Below, in pieces: positions 25,062-38,800 of a stretch of 64,000 nucleotides of DNA. Both the position numbers and the translations under genes were made by a program. How positions within the stretch are numbered: position 1 is the stretch's first letter; each line of letters starts with the position of its first letter. Below the pieces are notes generated by a model that saw nothing but the letters and a program-made list of their open reading frames with translations, ran no database searches and was not told where the DNA came from. This DNA comes from Cytospora piceicola (taxonomy: Eukaryota > Ascomycota > Sordariomycetes > Diaporthales > Cytosporaceae). Where the stretch lies: NCBI GenBank assembly GCA_023375675.1, contig JALQBC010000042.1, positions 186,001 through 250,000 on the forward strand, in the 5' to 3' direction.

Positions 25062-25379
25062 AAGCGTTTTAAAGTTAAATTTACCGATAAGGAAAAAAAG
25101 GATATACTCTTTACTATTATACGCGCTACCGTAAACGTAGTTAAGTCGCACTTTACAAATAAGTTTAACGTAACTATCCCGAGCCTTAATAATAAGTCGA
25201 CTAACCTATTTAAAAAGACTATAAATAGCCTTTCGACTAATATTATCGGAAATATTATAAACGGTAACTCGACTAACGCCTTCGGAAACATTATAAAAAA
25301 AAGGCCGGCTAATATCTTCGAGAGGATTATAAGTAAGAGGCCGACGATTACTTTTAACGGCCTTTATACCTTTAGTAAG
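25062..25379 (+). pseudogene. Longest stop-free stretch of the island (106 codons)
   Basis: A plus-strand frame with no start codon but no stop for 106 codons, bracketed by RIP-type TAA and TAG. It reads KFTDKEKKDILFTIIRATVN and then Asn/Ile-rich near-repeats (STNIIGNIINGNSTNAFGNI). The 77-codon ATG-initiated frame on the minus strand here (25058-25291) is its antisense and is hydrophobic in an artefactual way. I take the plus strand as the original coding strand of an unknown protein whose flanks (about 24.7-25.85 kb) are also decayed coding. Confidence 0.35.
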
Positions 25380-25849
25380 TAGCTTTTATAGCCGGGCTTT
25401 TTTAACGTTAATACCGGTATAAGCTTTCCGATTAAGTTATCTGCTAATACCTATTAAACCCCGGTAAGTCTTCCGCCCCCCCCCGAAACGACGTTTCCTT
25501 ACTAATATAAAGCAGCCGGAAAACACCTTACTCCTTCTCGACGATAAAACTAAAGGCTTAAATATAAAAACCGGTCGGGATAAAAGTAAAATACTAAAAA
25601 GCTAGGCCGCTACCTATATCGAAGCTAAAAAAACGACTAAAAAGGTAGTATTAGCTAGCCTTAATACTTCCGACTAAAAGCGTATAATTAAAATAATCGA
25701 GTTAATTAGTAAGTCTTTCCACGTTTTCGTAAAAGCCGTCGCTAAAATAACGCTAGTATATCGCCTCTTTTTAGCTTTATAAGCTAATACTAACTTCGTA
25801 TAAAACGACGGAGATAATTTAAACGATAGAGATAAGATCTTATAAGCCA

Positions 25850-27290
25850 GGTTTTTTTTTATATCTAAATAATTACCTTAGCCTACGAGTAGAAGCCGTA
25901 GGTTATATACGATAGCAGAGTTTAATAGTATAAGGTAGAGTAAATAAACTATAGTAAACTAATTATTCTAACCGTTATTAAGTATCTACTAAGTTAAAAT
26001 AAAGTATATAGTATAAAGGTTTACCTCTATCGACCTTTATTCTTACTAATAATACCTTTTAATCTCTTAAGCTTACTTATATAAACCTTAATTTCTCAGG
26101 CTTACTTATATAGACCCTAATCTCTCCGCCTTACTTATATAAACCTTAATCTTACTCCTTTATCTTTTCTCTACTATCTTCGTTCTACTTACTTATCGTT
26201 TTATCGTACTACTACCTACGAAATCTATTAACGTAGTTATTACTTTCGATACCGATTACTACTTACTATAAATACTACGTAAAAGTCTCCGACCTTTTAT
26301 ATAGCCTATAATAAAAAGGCGGTTACGGCTATTAGTATATCGTCGAGAGTCTTATACTTATAAAACTTTTTTAGTAGCAGTTCGGCCTTATATTAGGCGT
26401 CGTACTATATAAACTTCGGGTTGCTTAAAAAGAGGTAAGTAGCGTAGTCGGTAAGATTATTTACGATTTTCTTTTAGTATTATTATAAGTCTTTTATAGT
26501 TAAGGTACGGGGAAAGGGGCTAAAAGTTATTATTTAATATATAAAAAGCTTTTCGAAGAGGTCTGTATTTACTATTAGCCGCCTAGTAGTTATAGCGATT
26601 AAGTCGCGCTAGCTTTATTAGATTTTAAAGACTATAGCTACGGCTTTTCGTAGCTATTAATATAAATTATACGCTTTCTCTTAACGGTTTATCGAGTTTA
26701 TTACTAAGTTTAAGCGGTCGGCGTTAAGCTATACCTTTATGTATTAGTTATCTAGATTTATAGCCGGGTAGGTTATCTTCTTTTTATAGTATTAAAAGCA
26801 CGCTTTAGCCTTATTCTTCGAGCCTATCTTATATTAAAAGAGTAAAGCCGTTAGTTAATTTACCGTAGGAGCTTACTAATATAGTTATAATAACGTTTAT
26901 TTTAAAAACCGCCGTCAGTATTATAAAGTTTTAATAAAACGTATCGTAAGTATAGTATATCCTTTTTAACGTTTCGATTAAAGGCTTAATTATCCGATAT
27001 AATATATTATAATCGTAATAACCGTTACTGTATACTAAGTCTGTTTAATAAAGAGAAACTATTAAGTAAATAAAGCCGATTATTATTAGTTTAAAAGAAA
27101 GTTCGAAAGCTTATACTACACGGCTAACCTATAGTTAAGAATAATATTTTATAAGTATTACCGAAATTAAAGATTCCGTTTTGTTAGTATTAATAAGTAC
27201 TTTAAACACAGATAGTATAATTATATAGGTAACTTACAGGTTCTTAAGCCTAACTCTTTTAACCTTAAAGATTTTCTACTAACGATATTA
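25850..27290. other. RIP-degraded DNA, no gene resolved
   Basis: Contains short imperfect repeats of CTTACTTATATAAACCYTAAT near 26.06-26.15 kb. No frame could be followed. Confidence 0.4.
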
Positions 27291-28008
27291 TTTCGTTTAT
27301 ATTAACCTTTTCTTTATTATCTTCCCCCTCCTCCTTTATAAACGCCCTTTTCCTTTTACTTATTCCTTACGAAATATCTTTAAAGGACCGAAGCTTTAAT
27401 AGCTCGGCGGTAGCGCTAACGTTAACGGCGACATATCTCCTTTCGGCCTTTTTTAACGCTTTTTTTTTTTCTTTAAACTCGCCGTCCGCTATAGCTATAT
27501 ACCGCCCGACGTAGTCTTTTATCGAAGGCTAAAAAGATATAGCCGCCGTAAGCGGCGTATATTTATAATACGCCTTTTTACTATTATAAAAGTAAGATAA
27601 GCACTTCCTATAAAATATATCCTTTTTAAAACCCTTTTTAATAAACGCTTACCTATAAGTCGTCTAAATACCGTTACCGGCGGCGTAGCTATTGTAAAAC
27701 ACCTTATATATAAAGTTAGTCTTTAATTACTTAAGTTTATAAATATTCGAAAGTATAAACACTAACTAGGCGGTAATACCGGTAGCTTAAGCTAACGTAG
27801 CTTTAACGTTTTAGTTTTAACGGTTAAAAGTATTACCGATTTTAAACTTTCGTTCGACTTTCGTTTTTTTCTTACCTTTACTTTTATCGATAACGTTTAA
27901 TATTAAGATATCTTTTTTAGCAGATAGCTCGGCTAAATACTTGATTTTTAAGTTAGCCGGTAAAAAGTTAAATACAACGGCGATCTCGGGGTACACTTAA
28001 AAAACAGC
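27290..28008 (-). pseudogene. Decayed lysine-rich gene, family unknown
   Basis: One minus-strand phase of about 240 codons has few stops: VYPEIAVVFNFLPANLKIKY, SKGKKKTKVERKFKIGNTFN, YKVFYNSYAAGNG, IADGEFKEKKKALKKAERRY, and a C-terminal KEEGEDNKEKVN tail at about 27.29 kb. Charged, Lys-rich composition fits a nucleic-acid-binding protein. No domain is recognised. Confidence 0.45.
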
Positions 28009-31000
28009 TTTTTAAGTAGTTTTTATATTAATATAAGCAAGCTTAACGCTTTAACCTCTAAGCTTTTTTTAACGACTTATAAGGTAATAGTAAAGGAAAA
28101 GAAAGGGACGGCGCGGTAAAAAGGGAGAGGAAATCGTAAATATTACGTTTATAAGATATTTTTATATTAATTTTAAAGAGTTAGCGGAAAGTAAGTATAT
28201 CGTAATAATATTAGCTATTAAGGTAAAACGGTTTTATAAGAAGTAGCCGCTAATAACCTGTTAGCTACTTCGTAGCTATTTTCTCTTTTATATAATAGCC
28301 TTATACATATAAGCTACTATAATATTATTTATATAATAAAGTAAATAAGTATACTACTATTTATCTTTATTAACTTAGTTATATATTTTAGTATCTTTAT
28401 ACTTTACTTTATTAAAGGTATAAGTGCTTTATATATATAAGCTATTAAAACAGCCGGCCTAGTATATAACTTAAGATTTATAATTATCGTTATACTCTTT
28501 TACGGATATATATATAAAGAAGGTTAAATATTAATATATCTTTACTACCTATATAGTTATTCCGGTCGTCGTTTAAGATTATATCTTATTACTACGCTTT
28601 TAACGCTTTTACCTTATTATCTAACGCTTTTAAGCTACCCGGTTAAAACTATATACTAAATAAGTTAGTTTTAATCTAAAGTATTTAAAAATAAGAATAG
28701 AAATACCTTATAAGTAGTTATCGCTTTTTCGAGGATATTATCCCTTCGTTATTTAATACAGCTAGGTAAGTTATATAGCTAAAAGGTATAGGTATAAACT
28801 AAAGGTAACTTATAATATTTACATTCTAATTAAAGTCGGGTACCTAAGGCGTTAAATAAGTCTTCGATATAACTCGCGTCGGATCCGATAAAGCTAAACG
28901 TATTAATACCGATATCTTCACTAAAAAGTATAACAGTACCGATATAATAAAGGTTAAGATAGTTTCGCAAATATCCTTCTTACTTAATATTAAAAGTAGT
29001 ATCTGTAAAGTATAGTAGCTTGTTAATCTCTTAAAAGGTAAAGCTAAAATAAGATATAGGTAACTATACCGAGATAATCTCCTTTAAGTTTAAAAAACCT
29101 TTAAAGATATTAAATAGTTCCGTTAAGCTTAAAAAGCTATTCGCGTTGAAAACCGTAATTTTAATAATCGCTATAACGTTTTAAAAAACCGGTAAGTCGA
29201 ACCTTTAGTTATAATACTAATAAAAAGCGATAAAGATAATATTATACTCGGTTAACTAACGAAGATTTACTATTTCTATTATAATTATATTAGTTTACAG
29301 ACGTTTTCTATATATTTATTTACTTACCTAACTACCCTTCCGACCTTTTATATCTTATCGTCTCTACCGGCGTATAATATCTAACCTTTTATAAATAAAA
29401 CTTACGAAAAGCCTTATTCGCTTATATAATACCCGGGGAAAGAAACTCCTTTTTTAGTCGTAAGTCGAAGAACCTCTTCGAGGCGGATATATCGATAACT
29501 TCGTTAAGTAGCTTATATAGTAGGTAGCTAAATATAATAAACTAGTCCTCCGAGGCTTACCTTTTTATAATTTAAATATTATAGTTAAAGATATTAATAT
29601 CAAAAACGCGGTAATCTAAAAGATCGTCGACGATACCGTTATCGAAAAGGCTATAGTTTATAAGGATACCGTATTTCGGAAGCTTATTATCAGTATCGTT
29701 ATCGAAGATATTACGGTTATAGAGTTTACCTTTAAAGTAGTTACTATCGGCTTTAGTAAACAGGTCGGATTCCGACGGTAATAAAGGATTCCCTCCCTCT
29801 TAAGCTATTTTAAAATTATAGTTAAGAAGTTTATATTATATTAGGTTTTATCGCGTCGTAAAAGATAGTGATCGAGCTGTAAACAGTCTTATAAGCTAAG
29901 TTTAGGTAAATAAGATTACTTTCTTTTACCGACTTTTAGATATTCTATCGAATATAGAAGTATTAAAATACTTTCGAAAATATTAGGTATATCTACTATA
30001 TACTTAGGAAATACAGTTTAAACGCTTTTTTATTAATTTATATAGCAGGATGTTTATAAGACCTTACCGCCTTAAGTATAAGTATTACAGGCTAAAGTCT
30101 TAAACCTATAATACTAACAGGTAAGTATATATACGGTTATATTACTACCTTTCTTATTCCGATCTACGTATTTCTATACTTAGGTTTTAACTAACGTTAA
30201 AAGCGTAAACGCGGCTTAACTACTTTTAAGGTAGATAAGGTAATAATAAGATTTTATTAGCCGAGGCGACTACGTACTATAAATACTTTTTATAACTATA
30301 AAACAGGAAATATAAAGTATAAGGTACTTTTTTTAAAGCGAACTAGTAGTAAAGATAGTAATATAGTCTTAATAATAAAAGTATATATTCGAAAGAGATA
30401 AAATTAATATTAAAATTAAAATAATAATCTACCTTTATATATATAACCTTTAGCCGTAAAGTATAATCTTTATATAGATTAAATAACTATACTACCTTTC
30501 CGTTATATCTTACGCCTTTTTCTATTATACCTGAGGCTTATATTATCCGGACTACTAAGAGAAAGAGTTACTCCTTTTATTTAGAATATAATACAGAGAT
30601 AATATACCTTAGCTATAGTTATTTAGCTTTAGTAAAGAGAGATCGTATTACGTCGACGTTTAATACAGTTTAAGAAGTTAGCGTTTTAAATAACGTAAAA
30701 GCGAATAGCTAAGTAGTCGTAGTTATTATTATAATCGCCGAGATCGCTAAGTAACTACTACCTATTATAATCGCCGAGCTAGTTATAAAACTACTACCGA
30801 ATATCTCTAAAAATATTTTCTAAGCCGAGCCGGGCTTCTTTAAACTTATATAGCTTTCTATACTATCTTTTAATCTCCCGCGCGATTTCTTTTAAAGTTT
30901 TATAAATATAAAGACGTAAAATATCTTATATAACATCTTAGCCGTTAATCGTAATCGTGCCGAAACAGTAAAAACCCTTTTAGCCTTTTAGCTAGCCTAT

Positions 31001-34000
31001 CTACTCCTTATTAAAAGTAACGTCTGTAAAGCTTAAAAGATCGTCTATAGCTAAGTAACTATATACCTTAAAGACTAAGCTAGTTAAGATTACCTCCTTT
31101 AGGTTTAATAAGGCCTTTAAGAGCTCGGTCTAGCTTTTTATCGTATAAACGTTATATATAGCGACCTGTTCGATAGCCGCCGCCTTTTCGATTACTATCT
31201 CGGAACCGCTTTAAAACTAGGTATATTCGAATAAAAGGATATCGTTTTTAATAAGCTACTTTAGGCAGATTTTTTATACTATAGTTAGGTTAATATATAT
31301 AAAGGTATAGTATCCTACCCGGTTTATACTTACCGTTATAGTCTGTTTAGTTACTCGATATCGAGGTTATATCCTCCTCCGGCTTTAAAAACAACAGGGT
31401 CGTTGATAATAATACTTTTATATTTATAATATAAAGGTCGAGCTAGTATAAGCTTACGATATTTAAAAAAGAGAAGTATTCCTTTAGCTTTAAGTCGAAA
31501 AATCTAAAAAGGACAGGAATAAAAATAGATATATTAATAATATATTTAATATATTTATAATAGATAGTTAAATATAAATGTTTATCTTCCGAATATTAAT
31601 CTATAGTAAAGTAGTTAATAAAAACTTATAATTTTAAAGATAAAGCTTTAACCTTTTAAGAAAATATCTTAAAAAAGCATCTATAAACCTTTAGACTACC
31701 GTCCGCCTATTCTTATAAACAGGCTTAAATAGATATATTCTAGTTAAAGCATCTATTTATAAGACTTATTCTAGATATACCCTTTTACTTATAGCAGTCC
31801 GTACTTAATAATAACTATATCTTATAAATACTTTCGCGATCGGCTTAAATTTATAGTTAATATATTTTAACGTTATAGATAGTTATTAAAGGTTACTTAC
31901 TAGGGCTTACTCTATTTTAACTTAAATATCTGCTGTTTAGTATACGACGGATAATTATAAAGGATAACTAACTAATGCCTATATATTTCGAAACCTATAT
32001 AAGAAACCTATAAGCCTCTCGGTCGGGTATAGATAATAAGACGTATTAAGCTTAAATAGGTACTGTTTAAAGGCTAATAAGGTCTAAATAAAGATTAATA
32101 GAGCATTTAAGCAATATAGGTAGTTAAGCTAATTTAACTAATTTAAGCCTCTCTTAACAGATCCGAGACGGGAGCTAAAAGTAAGCTAGCTTAATATAGT
32201 AAGCGTTACTCGGATTAAACAGTAAGTACTAAATTTAAGCCTCTCCTAGCAGATCCGGGGCGGAGGTTAGTAGTCTAAACTTAATATAGTAAGCGTAAAC
32301 AGTAATTAATTTAAACCTCTTTTAACAGATCCGGGGCAGACGTTAATAGTTTAACCTAATATAGTAAACGCTAATTATACTGTTTATAATCCCCGCCCGA
32401 TACTCGAATTCTATATACCTAGCTTTTAAATACTATAACTACCTAAGTAGTTAAGATAGAGATAACTTAACCTAATTATCGCTTCGGTTACTCTTATCGC
32501 TACGAAAACTTTTAGACTTATTATTACCGTGCTTTAAATTACTATAGTTACGATAGAATCTTACCGTTAAACGTTACCGATTATACCTACTATAACTAAA
32601 TATCTTATACGCTATATAGCACGTCTCTACTTAACGTATCCGATACGATAAAGTTAAGGCACTATAAGTTAGTAAAGGGAGGAAATAACGCGGTTAAGCG
32701 GCAATAGCTTTATAACCTAATCTAATACTTAAGACAGCGGTATATATAAGACGGTCTACTAGCTATATGCTAAATAGTCGCTTTAAGCCTAACTATACCT
32801 GTTCTTTAAGCTCTAGCTTTTCTTAAGACTAAGTCGGATCGACTTAGATCGATCTAACCCGAGAAATCTCGTTTTTACCTTAATATAGCTTTAAAGCGAG
32901 TCTTTAACCCTCCCCCTCCCCTTTTTAATATATTTATTTTTAGCTTTTTAGAAGTTACTTTTCTTACTTAGATTTAGTAAAGATAACGGTTATTTCCTAA
33001 TATTCTAACCGGTCTAATTATTTTCTTTTACTTTAAACTATATAATACTACCGTGTACGCCTCTTATAATTTTTAATATAAGTTAAAGATATCGTAAAGT
33101 TAGCCTGTTACCGGGCTTATCAGCGTAGGTATTATAAGGTCGAAGTTTAATACTATACTCGTTACCTATTTTATTTAATCTTACTTACTTTAAGCTATAT
33201 TATATTATCGCGTATACCTATAGTCTTTTTCGTAAGTTAACGATATCGAAAAGTTATACTTTAGTAGTATTAGGTATATAAGGCTTATAATACTTTTAGG
33301 TTTCTTATTATACTTCTTATTTAAATAAACACTTAGTTCTTTTACCTCTCTTAATATTACTTTATACCTTTTATGTTTTATTCGTATAATTTAAAATAAC
33401 CGTTTAAAAGGGTTTTATTAAACTAGCTTAATACTACTTCGGGCTAAAAAGAGACAACTTACCTAAATATAGTTATATCTTATAGCTAAACAGTTAATAT
33501 ATTCTTTATAATACTATAGCTATTTTATTTAAGTATATTATCTTTAAAGACTATCGACTTTTATTAACAGGAAAAATATAAATAGACGGCTGCTTTACCG
33601 TTATAATACTATAAGAAAGAAGATACTACTATAATAATACTTCTTATCTAGTTACCTACTCTTTTTTAACTATTATCTTAGTTAAAGCGGGTAGTAATAT
33701 TATACAGATTACGACTCCTTTAAGTTTTATAACGTAGGATTTATCGCCTACTTAAAGCCTAAAGATATAAAGACTTAGCCTTATACTATCGTATAGGTTA
33801 TATTATATACGCTTTATACCTATACTAACGCTATTATCGTTCTAACCGCCTTAAGGTAAAGATCTTACCGTATTTATACCTTTACGCCTTAACGTGTCGT
33901 CGGGGGTACGTAAATAATCTTATCGTAAAGTATTTTATACGCTTTTTTAAAGTTAGTCTTTATTATAGCCTCCTTCTTAGCTTAAAAGCCTTTTACCTTT

Positions 34001-34150
34001 ATTATAACCTTCTTTAAGAAAAGCTAATAACCTATCTTAATCCTTTTATACTACTAACAGTTCCGCTATACTAAATAACGTTAGTATATTATAATATAGC
34101 CGGGATCGAGTATGTACGGTTACTTAAAACGGTCGTTGCTATAACGTACT
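28008..34150. other. RIP-degraded DNA with one repeat cluster
   Basis: No frame could be followed with confidence in this 6-kb stretch. It contains the second CCGGGGC repeat cluster at 32140-32375. From 33.7 kb on, both strands give partly readable frames, so the strand is unresolved. Confidence 0.4.
32140..32375. repeat. CCGGGGC-centred repeat cluster, copy 2
   Basis: Three tandem-like units of about 75-90 bases, each with AGCCTCTC-(N)-ACAGATCCGGGGCGGAGGTT and TTAATATAGTAAGCGT. Same family and orientation as the cluster at 16330-16760. Confidence 0.75.
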
Positions 34151-34760
34151 AGTAGCTAGGATTATAATAACTATAGAAAAAGTATTTAATATAAGGCGTA
34201 ATACTAAGTCGATACCGGCTAAACAGACTAAGTAAGCTAGGCGGTTTAAGCCGTTTAAATATAGTACTATCGATATCGAAGCCTACTTCTACGACGTTCC
34301 TTTTAATACTACCGGTATATTCCGGTAAATTAAAAGAAGGTAGCGGCTATATTTATAACCGTATAAGAGGTATATCGACGTCCTTATCGAGCTCGGTAAA
34401 GCTAATTAATAAGCTTATAAACGTTATAAGTATCTACGCTATATTAGTACAGAACGGCTATAGCGTAAAAAGTAACGAAGTATACTTACGTTTATTAAAG
34501 TAAGCGGCCGGCTTAATAAACTTAACGTAGGCGGCGGCTTATTAGCTTTACGTAAACCTAATAGTAGTTAGTATTATAATATACTATATAATATTAGTCG
34601 GTATAAAAAACCTACCGGTAGCGGTAAATAGTATTTTAAAGAAAAAAGAGGCCGAGGTATTACGTAATACCTGCTATATTAAGAGAGAAAGGGGTAAGAT
34701 ATCGTTTAATGCCTACTTTAAAGAGATATTAATTTAAGTAAAAAACGGTAGTTTACTAAT
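34150..34760 (+). pseudogene. Decayed coding block upstream of the helicase
   Basis: The plus strand reads KYSTIDIEAYFYDVPFNTTG (about 34.26-34.32 kb), YKRYIDVLIELGKAN (34.36-34.41 kb) and SGRLNKLNVGGGLLALRKPN (34.50-34.56 kb), with RIP-type stops. Family unknown. It may be part of the same transcription unit as the SNF2-like gene or a separate gene. Confidence 0.35.
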
Positions 34761-35899
34761 AAACGTACTAAGCCCGCTAAAACAAAATATACGAGGAATA
34801 TTATATAGTATCGCCGCTAACCGTAATATAAGTAGCCGCGTTAAAAAAGCTACTAAACGTTTCTCTTAGCTATTATTACCGGTCTAATAACTAAAGACGT
34901 AACGTAATATATCTATTTTAATTCGATATTATAAAGCCTTTAAAATAAGTTAAGGTTAATAGAAGGGCGGCGAGGCAGAAAATCGTAACTACGTTTCCCC
35001 TTTAAGAAAGGTATAGTATTTAACGCCTAACCCCTTTCTTTTACTACTACTACTACTACTACCTTTACACCTTTAAAATCGTACCGACTAGCTTTTAGTT
35101 TCCTATCGTACTATCTTTTTATAGCTAACTTTCTATACCTTTACTTTTAATCTTTTACCGACTAGCCTTTAGCTTCTTATTATACCTACTACCCTTTACC
35201 TTCCTACCCTCTTTACTACTAGCCGGCTTTAATATCCGCGACAACCTATAACCGAAAGCTTTAATCTCTTTATATCGTAGCTATATAGTCGCCTTCGAAA
35301 CTACTAAGTTTTTACACTTAAAAATAAAGCCGGCGCCTTTACCCTGTTATCTTATTATCCTATTACCTCGTTACTACTTTACTACTTCGTAACACTTTAT
35401 AGTTTAAACCGATATCTACCTACACGTATACTTAGGCAAGCTATCGATAAAGTATAACTATCTCCGAGCCTTTAGCTAAGTATAAACCTCTTACCTACTC
35501 TTTCGCGTAATTAATATACCTCGCGATCGCGGTATATAACCTTACTATCGCGTCTTATCTTTTAACCTCGGCGTATATTTATAACGGTCGTAAAATCTTA
35601 TATATATTACTAACAGTTATTTTAAGCTATTAACACTCTCGTTACTAAAACTACACTATAACCTACTATATAATCAAACGCCTTAAGAGTTTCTAACCTC
35701 TATATCCTAAATTCTATAATAAATCTATCTAAAGGTTCTAAAGCCGTAAGCCGCTCGCGCGATATAGTAAGTCTAAACTTAAAGCAGCCGCCCGTTAAAC
35801 GATAGCGGTAGTAGTACTTTAATCTCGATTAGCTTATCCTTAAGTATAATACCGGCAAAAGGTTATTAACTATAGCCTTAAACGCCTTTACTAAGCTAA

Positions 35900-38800
35900 G
35901 CCTAACCTACGGTAAACTATATAATATATATTATTACAACTACGATTAGTTCCGTAAATAGCTTTTAAAAACCGTCGATATCCTCCGAAAGAAAGCCTTA
36001 AACACTATCTTAATTAACCTAAATAAAAAGACCTATATTTAAGTTATCGTTAATAAATAGAGCTTTAACAGTCTATTAAAGATAGTTAAAAACAGTATAT
36101 TTACAGCCTCTTTTTATACCGACTACGGCTATATCCTCTCGTTTAAGCCTTACAGTAAAAAGCTACCGGACACGCCTCCTAGCCTCTTAAAGAGGGCTTT
36201 AACGTAGCTCCCTCCCGCTACGCCCCCCGCTAAGTAACCTCCCGCTAAACAACCTCCCGCTAAACAACCTCCCGCTACACCCTCTACTAAATAACCTCCC
36301 GTTAAGTAACCTCCCGTTAAACAACCCCTTATAAAAGCCTTAAATAAAGCCGGACCCGAGGTTAGCTATATATAGTCCCCGACCTAATACGTTAATTACT
36401 ATAATATTATCCTATAGTCGATAATAAACTTAACCGCTACTAAAGGTAAGGCTATTATTATTAAAGAATAAAAGGAAGTACTCGCTAACGCTAATAATAT
36501 TAAAAACTAGCTAAACGCTATTACCGACCTCCTCGAAAACCTTTCGTAGACGGTAATTAACCTAACTACTTTTAAAGATAAAGCTATCGTTATTAAAGAA
36601 AAGGAAGAAGTACTTACTAACGCCGACAGTACTAAAGATTATAACTATCCGGACGCTACTATTTAGCTTACTAGTTTCGATAAAACATACCTTAGGTTCG
36701 GCTAAGCTCTCCGGTTCTTTTAAATAACCGAAAACCTTAACGGTAAATATACTATTAAGGATATTATACGATCTGTTTATATATACTAGCTATATATAAT
36801 ATACAGCCTTTTTATATCGCTTATTACTACCGGGGTAAATAACGCTTTAATAAGCTAAAACGTCGGGTTCGGAAAAACTATACTAATACTTTTATACCTT
36901 TATACCTAAGCTATACTCGCTTCGCTTTAAGCCGAAGTATAAACCGAGTAAAAAAGTAAGCTAACCCCCTACTTATATCTCTATAAAAATAGCTAAAAAC
37001 CCGATAACCGGTGTTTATCTTAGCTTAAGCTTATAGTCGAGTATTTATATATTAAATCCTCCGACTTTTACTATATCTGCTTAAGCTATCTTATAAACTT
37101 ACCTGCTTTAGTTATAATCTCTGTTAACCTAATATATAACTAGCTAAGTAAAGTAAGCACGGTTTATATATAAAGAAAACTAAAGACTAAGTCTATAAAG
37201 TTCTATACGTATATTTTTAAAGTAAAGTACTTTATAAATATACATATAGATTCGACCTACTTAATAAATATTATTAAAAATATAGCTAGTAAAGCTATCG
37301 ATATTAATATAAGCGATAACGGTAATAGTAAGTAGTATATAATAAGGTATATCGCTAACGGTATAAGCACGGTTATAAATATCTTCTTTATAAGCTCGAA
37401 GTCGGTCGAGCTATTAAAAAAAGAATACCCCTTTATAAAAAAGACGAAGTATAAACGCTTTACCGTAAGCGTTATAATTATAGATAAGCATTACTAATAT
37501 AAAAGCACAGGTACTATAAAATATTATAAAACAATCTTATTTAAGGTTTTTAAATATATCTGTTCGATAGCGTTATATCTTATTACGCTATTTACGCTAT
37601 ATAATACTACCTTTAAAAAAGGCCCTTTAACGTAACGAGCCTCGATTAAATACTTTAAAGATTAATAAAAAGAATTTAAGCTTTATATACTACGCCTTAT
37701 CGTTAAAGGCGAGTTCCTTATAACGATAAAAGCCTTTATAAGCGTTCGACGGTAGTATCTTAACTTAATATATAGGCTTACTACCTAGCTTACTATAACA
37801 GACGTAAAGATATATACGGAAATCCGTAAGCTTATCCGCTTTTTTAAACTTATTATATAGTACCTCCGGTAAGGTTAGCTTTATCGTAGTAAGAGGATTA
37901 ACCTGTTACCGTCTTACTAAGAAATCGATAAAGTACTCGAGCCTATTTAAAATAATATTATACGTTTTATATTTACTAACTTAGTATTAAGAGTTACTAG
38001 CTTCGTTAATTTAAAGCTTAAAAAGTAACGTAAAAAGTAAAAGATAGCTAATCGAGTAAACGCTAAGCTTATAAAAAAGTCTTTAATAAAAAAGCTAATA
38101 AGCGGTAAGCAAAAAACTTTAAATAAAGGGTTTACTAACCTATAACGCGCCTCGATATACTTATACGTAGCGGTCTTACAGAAAGTATTAAATATAAAGG
38201 CGTTTAACGCGGCGGTATATTAAAGGACCGCCTTTAAGTATTAAAAGAAGGTCTTTAACGGTATTCTTTTAAAAAGTGTTTTATAAAGGCTGTTTTAATA
38301 AAACTAGTTTACCTACCTAAATACGATTTAAAAAAACTCGGCTAAGTTTCGGAAGGTTAAAGTGTTAATCTAATAAATAATCTCGGATAAGAATAAAGAT
38401 ACTATACCGGCGGATAAGTCGGGTAAACGTTATACTATACTCTTTTATAGCTAGCCCTTAAACGTTATACTAATATACGTCCTCTTATTATACGACCTCG
38501 AGCTCCGAAGCGTTATAAAGCCGTTACTACTAAACTTTAGCTATACTATAGAAAACCGGGCTAAGATTATATACGAAATAAATAAAGATTATACTATAAA
38601 CAGCCTTAATAAAGTCCTCGTTGTTATTATAGCCGTCGTAACCGAAGGGTTTAATATCTAACAGGCGAATAACGTTTAATTTATAAAGCTATTAATTACT
38701 TTATTTAAAAAAGAGTAAGCTTAAAAGAAGGTATACCGATAAGGATAGAAAAAGAAGGTAAATATCGTTAAGCTTATAGAAAAGAGTAACCTAATAAAAG

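Noticed and set aside
25058..25291. 77-codon minus-strand open frame inside the island
   Set aside because: It is the antisense of a more protein-like plus-strand frame and has artefactual hydrophobic composition.
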